Origin: Bacillota bacterium
GTDB taxonomy: Bacteria; Bacillota; Clostridia; Lachnospirales; Lachnospiraceae
Direction of reading: 5' to 3'
Length of the DNA stretch: 12,069 bases
Assembly: GCA_023415595.1 (NCBI GenBank)
Contig: JAEZJW010000185.1
Coordinates: 1 to 12,069, forward strand
Shown here: positions 6,489-12,069 of the stretch, one piece after another
Layout of the letters: each line of letters opens with the position of its first letter
Position numbering within the stretch: the stretch's first letter is position 1
The notes under the pieces: model-generated
Databases searched by the model: none
The model's input: the letters and a program-made list of their open reading frames with translations, nothing else
Told to the model about the DNA's origin: nothing
Translations under genes and position numbers: made by a program

Positions 6489-7721
6489 TTATTCCACCAT
6501 ATCGGGCTCAAAGCTTTCCTGCCAGGGCAGACCGTATTTGTTTAGAGCATCCATGAACGGATCCGGATCGAATTCCTCCACATTATGGACGCCGGCTTTC
6601 TTCCATTTAGCGGTCAGTACCATCATTGCACCTATCATTGCCGGAACACCGGTCGTATAAGAAATCGCCTGGGAGCCAACCTCACGGTAGCATTCCTCAT
6701 GGTCACAAACATTATATACATAATACTGCTTCTCTTTGCCGTCCTTTAAGCCGGTATAGATACAGCCGATATTGGTCTTTCCTTTTGTCCTCGGACCTAA
6801 GGAAGCAGGATCCGGAAGGACAGCCTTCAGAAATTGTAACGGTACAATCTTTTGGCCATTATAATCAATTGGTTCAATCGAGGTCATACCTACATTTTCA
6901 AGAACTCTCAGGTGGGTCAGATAACGCTCGGAGAAGGTCATGAAGAAACGGATCTTCTTCACTCCGGGGATATTGACAGCTAAGGACTCCATCTCCTCAT
7001 GGTGGAGCAGATACATGTCCTTCGGACCGATTTCAGGGAAATTGTAAACTCTCTTAATGGTCATAGGCTCTGTTTCTATGAATTTACCGTTTTCAAAGTA
7101 ACTGCCGGGAGCTGTAACCTCACGGATATTGATCTCGGGGTTAAAATTCGTAGCGAAGGGATAGCCGTGATCTCCGGCATTGGCATCCAGGATATCAATT
7201 GTATGGATCTCGTCAAAATGATGCTTCAGGGCATGGGCTGAGAATACTCCGGTAACACCGGGATCGAAGCCACAGCCTAGCACTGCGGTAATACCGGCCT
7301 TTTCAAACAGCTCCTTGTATGCCCACTGCCATTTGTATTCAAATTTAGCGGTATCGATCGGCTCATAATTCGCCGTATCCAGGTAATCCACCTTCGTAGC
7401 AAGGCAGGCCTCCATAATGGTCAGGTCCTGATAAGGTAATGCCACATTGATTACAATGTCCGGCTTCACCTTCTCAATCAGTTCAATCACCTCTTCTGTC
7501 TTGTCTGCGTCCACTCTTGTTACAGAAACCTTAGTTCTTTCAATCTTGTTATCTGTGCTCAGCTGCAGGGTATATTGATCTAATTTCTCCTTCAGATCCT
7601 CACACTTTGATAATGTTCTGCTAGCGATACAGAGCTCTTCGAATACCTCCGGTACCTGGCAGCATTTATGTGCTACTACGCTGGCTACTCCGCCCGCGCC
7701 GATAATTAAAGCCTTTGCCAT
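6489..7721 (-). CDS. Carboxyspermidine/carboxynorspermidine dehydrogenase (CASDH; saccharopine-dehydrogenase family)
   Basis: Condenses putrescine (or diaminopropane) with L-aspartate beta-semialdehyde and reduces the Schiff base with NAD(P)H to carboxyspermidine, the first step of the alternative spermidine route. The 410-aa product starts with a Rossmann nucleotide loop, ALIIGAGGVASV (GAGGVA, residues 8-13). It continues with INVALPYQDL (91-100), LDTANYEP (114-121), and the hallmark LGCGFDPGVTGVFSAHAL (148-165) and DANAGDHGYPFATNFNPE (179-196) segments seen in bacterial CASDH rather than in lysine-pathway saccharopine dehydrogenases. The start ATG follows AAGGAGGA at normal spacing. Adjacency to CASDC confirms the role. 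It sits after speB with a 134-bp gap containing a possible promoter and hairpins. Confidence 0.93.
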   Translation of the reverse strand: MAKALIIGAGGVASVVAHKCCQVPEVFEELCIASRTLSKCEDLKEKLDQYTLQLSTDNKIERTKVSVTRVDADKTEEVIELIEKVKPDIVINVALPYQDLTIMEACLATKVDYLDTANYEPIDTAKFEYKWQWAYKELFEKAGITAVLGCGFDPGVTGVFSAHALKHHFDEIHTIDILDANAGDHGYPFATNFNPEINIREVTAPGSYFENGKFIETEPMTIKRVYNFPEIGPKDMYLLHHEEMESLAVNIPGVKKIRFFMTFSERYLTHLRVLENVGMTSIEPIDYNGQKIVPLQFLKAVLPDPASLGPRTKGKTNIGCIYTGLKDGKEKQYYVYNVCDHEECYREVGSQAISYTTGVPAMIGAMMVLTAKWKKAGVHNVEEFDPDPFMDALNKYGLPWQESFEPDMVE

Positions 7722-7765
7722 AATAATTCCTCCTTATCCTATGCCGGGTTACGTCCTATCCTGAT

Positions 7766-7794
7766 ACTATAGTTTTTCCCATTTATGATATAAA
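7766..7794 (-). promoter_or_regulatory. Possible promoter for CASDH-CASDC
   Basis: On the minus strand, TTTATA (7789-7794), a 17-bp spacer and TATAGT (7766-7771); the start would be near 7759. The -35 matches consensus at only four of six bases. Just upstream, AGGGT (7807-7811) and ACCCT (7819-7823) form a short hairpin that may weakly terminate speB messages. Tentative. Confidence 0.35.
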
Positions 7795-7843
7795 TATAAT
7801 TTTGATAGGGTGCCATATACCCTCTTCTAGATTTTATATCTTC

Positions 7844-7873
7844 CTACAGCTACAGCTATAGCTGCAGCAGCAG
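7844..7873 (-). repeat. Hairpin-forming AGC-rich repeat across the speB stop, with tandem in-frame TAGs
   Basis: The last codons of speB and the bases after them form an imperfect inverted repeat of 13-bp arms around TATA (12 of 13 positions pair, counting G-U), centred on the palindrome AGCTATAGCT (7854-7863). The message then reads TAG CTG TAG CTG TAG in the speB frame (7858 down to 7844), giving three in-frame stops from a tandem TAGCTG repeat. The structure could mark a 3' end or simply be a small repeat expansion. Confidence 0.6.
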
Positions 7874-8698
7874 CTCACGAAGCAGCTTACAAGCCAGTGC
7901 TGTTGAAGAACCGCTCTGGTCGTAGACCGGGGACAGTTCATTCATATCTGCTGCTACGATATTAAGTGTAAATACCTTGTTTAATGCCTGAATCAGCTCC
8001 ATATAGGTGATTCCGCCAGCCTCCGGTGTTCCGGTTCCGGGAAATACAGAAGGATCCAGTACATCCAGGTCAATGGTCAGATACACCGGCTTCCCCTTCA
8101 GGGCTTCGATTGCCTCCTCCAGATGATCCAGGTTAAATTTCTGAAGGAAGGTATGCTCCTTTGCCCACAGGAATTCCTCCCGTTCGCCGCTCCTGATACC
8201 GAACTGGTATATCTTCCCGTCCCCGATCAGATCCCAGCATCTTTTGATGACACTGGCATGGGACAGGGTTTCACCGAGATAATCCTCACGCAGGTCCGTA
8301 TGGGCATCAAAATGAAGAATATGAAGCTCGGGATATTTATTAAGAGCAGCCCTGACGCTTCCCAAAGTGACAAGATGCTCTCCTCCGATCATCAGAGGCT
8401 TCTTCCCGTCCAATAAGATTCTCTCAGTCATCTCTTCTATGGTCTTCAGTACCCGCTCCGTATTACCGAAGCCGAATTCCAGATCACCGGCATCAAAAAC
8501 TCTGATATCCGTAAGATCCTTGTCCAGATAAGGGCTATAGGTTTCAATCCCATAGCTTTCGTTCCGGATCGCTGCACTGGCAAATCTCGTTCCCGGTCGA
8601 TAGGAGGTTGTCCCATCAAAGGGAGCACCGAACAGTACGATATCACTATCCTCATATTCCCGGTCACAGCCGATAAACGTATGGACATTTCTATTCAT
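7856..8698 (-). CDS. speB: Agmatinase (ureohydrolase family)
   Basis: Dinuclear manganese ureohydrolase that splits agmatine into putrescine and urea. At 280 aa it has the usual length. Metal-ligand motifs are intact: GGEH (H108), FDAHTDLR (D131, H133, D135), and IDLDVLDPS (D210, D212) followed by GTGTPEAGG. SHASV (146-150) also fits the family. ATG 8698 overlaps the end of speE by 8 bp. The nearest AGGAG lies about 13 bases upstream, further than ideal, so translation is probably coupled to speE. Agmatine is supplied by SpeA in the same cluster. An N1-aminopropylagmatine ureohydrolase role, acting on a SpeE product, is an alternative that cannot be excluded by motifs. Confidence 0.9.
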   Translation of the reverse strand: MNRNVHTFIGCDREYEDSDIVLFGAPFDGTTSYRPGTRFASAAIRNESYGIETYSPYLDKDLTDIRVFDAGDLEFGFGNTERVLKTIEEMTERILLDGKKPLMIGGEHLVTLGSVRAALNKYPELHILHFDAHTDLREDYLGETLSHASVIKRCWDLIGDGKIYQFGIRSGEREEFLWAKEHTFLQKFNLDHLEEAIEALKGKPVYLTIDLDVLDPSVFPGTGTPEAGGITYMELIQALNKVFTLNIVAADMNELSPVYDQSGSSTALACKLLRELLLQL

Positions 8699-9542
8699 AT
8701 TCGTTCAACTGCTCCTTTACATAGTTCGGGAGTGCGAAGGCTCCCTGATGAAGCTTGGTGTTATAGTATTTCGTCTTGATACCGAGGGAATTCCACTCCT
8801 CTTCGTTTAGATCCTTTAACGGATCATAATGCTTGGATGCAAACCCAAACAACCAGTGTCCGGAAGGATAGGTAGGAATGTGTGCCTGGTATACCTTGGC
8901 GATCGGGAAGGTCTCCTTAATCCTGGCATGAGCCCGCTTCATCGCTTCCACATACTCATCATAATAGGTGCTTTCATGCTGGTTTACCAGAATTCCCTTA
9001 TCCGTCAGGGCTTTATAACAATTACCGTAGAATTCCTTCGTAAATAAGCCTTCCCCGGGTCCGAAGGGATCCGTGGAATCCACGATGATCAGATCATATT
9101 CATTCACCTTGCGGCGGATAAATTTCAGACCATCCTCATAATAGATATGAACTCTGGGATCCTCAAGCTTACAGGCAGTCTGAGGAATGAATTCCTTACA
9201 GACCTCCACTACCATCTGATCGATTTCAACCATATCGATCAGCTCGATCCCCGGATATCTGGTCAGCTCACGGATAGAACCGCCATCTCCGGCTCCGATG
9301 ACCAGTACCTTCTTAATATCCAGATTAGTTGCCATGGGCACATGAATAATCATGTCGTGATAGATGAATTCATCCTTTTCGGTAATCATCAGATAACCGT
9401 CCAGGGTCAATACCTTGCCGAATTCCTCGGTATCAAGGATCGCTATATGCTGATAATCGCTCTGTCTATTGAACAGCTGCTCCTTCACCTTCATAGAGAA
9501 CCTGACATGTTCCGTATGATGCTCCGTATACCATAATTCCAT
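8691..9542 (-). CDS. speE: Spermidine synthase (polyamine aminopropyltransferase)
   Basis: Transfers an aminopropyl group from decarboxylated S-adenosylmethionine, made by SpeD, to putrescine, giving spermidine and methylthioadenosine. The 283 aa match bacterial SpeE. Visible: the N-terminal beta domain with LTLDGYLMITEKDEFIYHDM (residues 46-64), the nucleotide loop VIGAGDGGSIREL (81-93), the acidic VEID (105-108) and the catalytic VDSTDPFGPGEGLF segment (154-167, D155 and D158), then LVNQHEST. The ribosome site before ATG 9542 is weak (AAAGG about 12 bases upstream). The gene has its own promoter at 9589-9617. A preference for agmatine or another amine acceptor cannot be ruled out without structural comparison. 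Confidence 0.94.
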   Translation of the reverse strand: MELWYTEHHTEHVRFSMKVKEQLFNRQSDYQHIAILDTEEFGKVLTLDGYLMITEKDEFIYHDMIIHVPMATNLDIKKVLVIGAGDGGSIRELTRYPGIELIDMVEIDQMVVEVCKEFIPQTACKLEDPRVHIYYEDGLKFIRRKVNEYDLIIVDSTDPFGPGEGLFTKEFYGNCYKALTDKGILVNQHESTYYDEYVEAMKRAHARIKETFPIAKVYQAHIPTYPSGHWLFGFASKHYDPLKDLNEEEWNSLGIKTKYYNTKLHQGAFALPNYVKEQLNEYE

Positions 9543-9588
9543 TCAGTACACCAGCCTTTCTTTGTTTTAAGAGCTTGGTCCCGGTAAT

Positions 9589-9617
9589 ATTTTAAGCAGG
9601 ACGCATGCTTATGACAA
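9589..9617 (-). promoter_or_regulatory. speE promoter with a dyad in the spacer
   Basis: On the minus strand, -35 TTGTCA (9612-9617), a 17-bp spacer and -10 TAAAAT (9589-9594), both five of six to consensus. The start is near 9582 and the leader about 40 nt. TAAGCA (9593-9598) and TGCTTA (9606-9611) form a perfect 6-bp inverted repeat with a 7-bp centre filling the spacer, a position where repressors or MerR-type regulators bind. It lies in the 89-bp gap after speA and would give speE-speB expression independent of speD-speA. Confidence 0.6.
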
Positions 9618-9631
9618 TTTTGGATGCTTCT

Positions 9632-11080
9632 CTAAAAGTCAACAATATTGATATGCTCTACCTTCATATCCTTCGGCCCGGTCAATACACTGCCTTTTGC
9701 CTTCGCGTATATGATATAATCAATAATCTCTTCGGTAATGCGCTCTCCCGGTGCCAGAATCGGTATTCCGGGCGGATAGCACATCACGAATTCCCCTGAG
9801 ATATGATGAATGGCTTCTCTTAAGGGTACGGATTTCTTATCACTGTATAATGCCTTCTGCGGTGTCAGGGCAACATCTGGATCGATATATTCATGATTCA
9901 GCATGCCCACCTTGTCCTTGCCATAGATTCTCTTGATCTCCGCTAGCGAAGAAACGAGACGTTCTATCTCAAATGCGCGGTCTCCGGCTGATACAACGGC
10001 CAAGAAATTACCGATATCACCGAATTCTATCTGGATATCATACTCTTCCTGTAAGAGATCGAAGATCTCTATACCCGCCAGACCGATTTCAACCGTATTC
10101 ACGGAAAGCTTCGTCCGGTCAAAATCATAGATCGTGTCACCGTTAACCAGTTCCTTGGAGAACGCATAATAACCACCAATCTTATTAACCTCTTTTCTCG
10201 CATATTCTGCAAGCTCCAGAGTCTTGGACACGATTTCCTTCCCGTTCAGATACATATGCTTTCTGGCCAGATCCAGGGAAGACATCAGAAGGTAAGAACC
10301 GCTGGTTGTCTGGGTCAGATTGATGATCTGTCTGACATAACCGGTATCCATCCCGTTGCTGCATAATAAGAAGGAACTCTGTGTCAGAGAACCTCCTGTC
10401 TTATGCATGCTCACAGCAGCCATATCCGCACCGGCAGCCATTGCGCTGACAGGAAGCTCTTCCCCAAAATAAAAATGTGCTCCGTGTGCTTCGTCCACAA
10501 GGACACGCATACCGTTCTTATGGGCAAGCTTAACTATTTCCCTTAAATTAGAACAAATCCCGTAATAGGTCGGGTTATTCACTAAAATAGCCTTTGCCTC
10601 AGGATTTTGTCTGATTGCTTCTTCAATATCGTTTACACTCATTCCGAGCGGAATGCCCAGCTCATGGCTGACACCGGGGTTTACATAGACCGGTATGGCT
10701 CCATTGACCACCAGTGCATTGATTGAACTGCGGTGAACATTCCTTGGAAGAATGATCTTCTCTCCTGCCTTGCAGGTGGACATGATCATGGCCTGTACCG
10801 CTGCGGTAGTACCATTGACCATGAAAAAAGCTGCTTCTGCACCAAACGCCTCGGCGGCCAGTTCCTCTGCAGCTTTTATGACTGATGTCGGATGGATCAG
10901 ATTGTCCAGGGGTTTCATGGAGTTAACATCAACCTTCAGGCAGTCTGCGCCTAAAAACTGTGTCAGCTCCGGGTTACCCCTTCCGCCCTTATGTCCCGGT
11001 ACATCAAAATGAACGATCCGGTCTTTTTTATGCTTTAATAAGGCCTCATGTAAAGGTGAGTTTTGTTGTGTATATTCCAT
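9632..11080 (-). CDS. speA: Arginine decarboxylase (Orn/Lys/Arg decarboxylase family, fold I PLP enzyme)
   Basis: Biosynthetic decarboxylase converting arginine to agmatine, by analogy with the Bacillus-type SpeA of about 490 aa that lacks the long N-terminal wing domain of enterobacterial inducible decarboxylases. The product is 482 aa. Visible: HFDVPGHKGG near the N-terminus, FFMVNGTTAAVQAMI (about residues 85-99), ILPRNVHRSS, the PLP-contacting VDEAHGAH (195-202, D196 and H199), the PLP lysine K227 in SMHKTGGSLTQSS, and the C-terminal domain with YPPGIPILAPGE. The start is ATG 11080, after GGAGGT at 11085-11090; the longer frame begins with TTG. It follows speD after 21 bp in the same frame. 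Lysine or ornithine specificity is possible from family alone, but the agmatinase downstream points to arginine. Confidence 0.9.
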   Translation of the reverse strand: MEYTQQNSPLHEALLKHKKDRIVHFDVPGHKGGRGNPELTQFLGADCLKVDVNSMKPLDNLIHPTSVIKAAEELAAEAFGAEAAFFMVNGTTAAVQAMIMSTCKAGEKIILPRNVHRSSINALVVNGAIPVYVNPGVSHELGIPLGMSVNDIEEAIRQNPEAKAILVNNPTYYGICSNLREIVKLAHKNGMRVLVDEAHGAHFYFGEELPVSAMAAGADMAAVSMHKTGGSLTQSSFLLCSNGMDTGYVRQIINLTQTTSGSYLLMSSLDLARKHMYLNGKEIVSKTLELAEYARKEVNKIGGYYAFSKELVNGDTIYDFDRTKLSVNTVEIGLAGIEIFDLLQEEYDIQIEFGDIGNFLAVVSAGDRAFEIERLVSSLAEIKRIYGKDKVGMLNHEYIDPDVALTPQKALYSDKKSVPLREAIHHISGEFVMCYPPGIPILAPGERITEEIIDYIIYAKAKGSVLTGPKDMKVEHINIVDF

Positions 11081-11084
11081 CTGT

Positions 11085-11090
11085 ACCTCC
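11085..11090 (-). promoter_or_regulatory. speA ribosome-binding site
   Basis: GGAGGT four bases before ATG 11080, within the 21-bp gap after the speD stop. It fixes the start at MEYTQQ rather than the upstream TTG at 11098, and shows that speA can be initiated independently of speD. Confidence 0.8.
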
Positions 11091-11101
11091 AAATTCAAGT
11101 A

Positions 11102-11914
11102 CTAATAAATATTCATTCCGCTGAAAATCTCGATCATTTCTTTTCTTAAGCTGTTCGTGATCTCCAGACGCTGCTTCGGCGGCAGTTCATAAACATCGGT
11201 ATTAAAGAGATAGTGCTGAAGCTCGATCTCTTTGATCAGCATTTTTGTATGGAAAATATTCGACTGATATACATTGACATCAATCGCATCATATCTGGTA
11301 AGGGTCTTATCATCGATATAGTCCTGAATCGAGGTAATATCATGATCGATGAAATACTTCATGCCATGAAGGTCTCTGGTAAAGCCTCTGACACGGTAAT
11401 CTATTGTGATAATATCGGAATCAAAGCTTCCGATCAGGTAATCCAGGGCATTCAGCGGGGAAATCTCGCCGCAGGTGGATACATCGATATCCACACGAAA
11501 GGTAGAAATAGAATTATCGGGATGGTGCTCGGGGAAGGTATGCACAGTAACATGACTCTTATCCAGGTGTGCATGAACGGAGTCCCTCTGACTAAAGATG
11601 GTTTTCCCCTGATTACAGGATTCATCGATATGTTCAGAGGATAAGGACCCCTCCGCGATTAAAATATTGACGGATGCTCCCTGGGGTTCATAGTCCTGCT
11701 TAGATATATTGAGAATATGTGCTCCGATCATCTCGGTAACATTTACTAAAATATTCGTTAATCTCTCTGAATTATACTGCTCATCAATATATGCGATATA
11801 ATCCTTCTGTTCCCTCTCACTTTTCGCATAGCATACATCATATATGTTGAAGCTAAGTGTCTTTGTGAGGTTGTTAAAGCCATACAACGTGAGCTTTTTC
11901 TCCAACCCTAACAT
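11102..11914 (-). CDS. speD: S-adenosylmethionine decarboxylase proenzyme (E. coli-type, class 1a)
   Basis: Pyruvoyl enzyme that decarboxylates S-adenosylmethionine to supply aminopropyl groups to SpeE. The proenzyme cuts itself at LDKSHVTVHTFPE between K119 and S120; S120 becomes the pyruvoyl group of the alpha chain. The catalytic cysteine is C148 in VSTCGEISPL. The long conserved run from FRVDID through YRVRGFTRDLHGMKYFIDH, and later NVYQSNIFHTKML, closely resembles enterobacterial SpeD (about 264 aa) rather than the short Bacillus SpeH (about 126 aa). The start chosen is ATG 11914 (MLGLEKK, 270 aa), with GGAAAGG five bases upstream. An earlier in-frame ATG at 11962 falls at the predicted transcription start and is unlikely to be used. 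First gene of the polyamine cluster. Confidence 0.94.
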   Translation of the reverse strand: MLGLEKKLTLYGFNNLTKTLSFNIYDVCYAKSEREQKDYIAYIDEQYNSERLTNILVNVTEMIGAHILNISKQDYEPQGASVNILIAEGSLSSEHIDESCNQGKTIFSQRDSVHAHLDKSHVTVHTFPEHHPDNSISTFRVDIDVSTCGEISPLNALDYLIGSFDSDIITIDYRVRGFTRDLHGMKYFIDHDITSIQDYIDDKTLTRYDAIDVNVYQSNIFHTKMLIKEIELQHYLFNTDVYELPPKQRLEITNSLRKEMIEIFSGMNIY

Positions 11915-11967
11915 CACAACCTTTCCGATATAGTAAAGCTGCCCATGTATTAATAACAGCATGGACT

Positions 11968-11996
11968 ATTATACAAAAATGTATGCAAACTTGCAA
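11968..11996 (-). promoter_or_regulatory. speD promoter (head of the polyamine cluster)
   Basis: On the minus strand, -35 TTGCAA (11991-11996), a 17-bp spacer and a perfect -10 TATAAT (11968-11973). The start is predicted near 11961, leaving a 46-nt leader before ATG 11914. A perfect dyad lies 15 bp upstream of the -35. Confidence 0.75.
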
Positions 11997-12011
11997 GTAT
12001 TATTTTTAATG

Positions 12012-12034
12012 ATACTAAACCCGTTGTTTAGTAT
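12012..12034. promoter_or_regulatory. Perfect 9-bp inverted repeat upstream of the speD promoter
   Basis: ATACTAAAC (12012-12020), CCGTT, GTTTAGTAT (12026-12034): 9-bp arms and a 5-bp centre, a 23-bp site centred about 62 bases upstream of the predicted speD start. There is no U tract on either side, so an operator or activator site is more likely than a terminator. The remaining bases to the window end (12035-12069) show no feature. Confidence 0.5.
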
Positions 12035-12069
12035 TACTGTCACTTTCGCGACATAAGCAGATTAATCCA

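Noticed and set aside
11213..11644. 143-codon open frame on the plus strand inside speD
   Set aside because: Lies entirely antisense to the conserved SpeD core, with no family resemblance.
11915..11962. Longer SpeD start at ATG 11962
   Set aside because: It coincides with the predicted transcription start and has no ribosome site; SpeD homologues begin near MLGLEKKL.

Overview
The window looks like a piece of a low-to-moderate GC anaerobic Firmicute chromosome, most likely Lachnospiraceae or a close clostridial relative. This rests on strong GGAGG-type ribosome sites, an A-type flavodiiron protein, a DacF-like carboxypeptidase, hexuronate catabolism and a clostridial-style polyamine gene cluster. 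The family assignment is an inference; no rRNA or other taxonomic marker is present. Coding density is high. No stretch over 300 bases lacks a gene, and I saw no mobile element, tRNA, rRNA or CRISPR.

Left part (1-2106): a divergent hexuronate-catabolism pair. kdgK (2-keto-3-deoxygluconate kinase, cut by the window edge) runs left and uxaC (glucuronate isomerase) runs right. The 209-bp intergenic region holds two readable sigma-A-type promoters (-35 TTGACG in both) and repeated GTCCG half-sites. A hairpin follows uxaC.

Middle (2123-5090, all minus strand): a 76-aa two-helix membrane protein, a flavodiiron protein (FprA family, O2/NO detoxification) and a D-Ala-D-Ala carboxypeptidase. The fprA promoter has an extended -10 with a poor -35, and a 9/10 match to a Crp/Fnr-type box centred at about -41.5. 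That is the classic layout of an anaerobic/redox activator site.

Right part (5206-11914, all minus strand): a polyamine biosynthesis cluster in the order speD - speA - speE - speB - CASDH - CASDC. Arginine decarboxylase makes agmatine and agmatinase makes putrescine. Putrescine can then become spermidine by two chemically different routes encoded side by side. One is SpeD/SpeE, using decarboxylated S-adenosylmethionine. The other is carboxyspermidine dehydrogenase plus decarboxylase, using aspartate semialdehyde and NADPH. Readable promoters upstream of speD and speE, and a weaker one upstream of CASDH, suggest the cluster is transcribed in overlapping segments.

Points of note: speD and speA lie in the same frame, separated by one TAG and seven sense codons. 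All four genes speD, speA, speE and speB end in TAG, while five of the other six genes with a visible stop end in TAA. speB ends in three in-frame TAGs inside a hairpin. Perfect dyads sit beside the speD and speE promoters. Every gene family except the small membrane protein is recognisable; I do not see a wholly new protein system. The novelty, if any, is in pathway redundancy and regulation.
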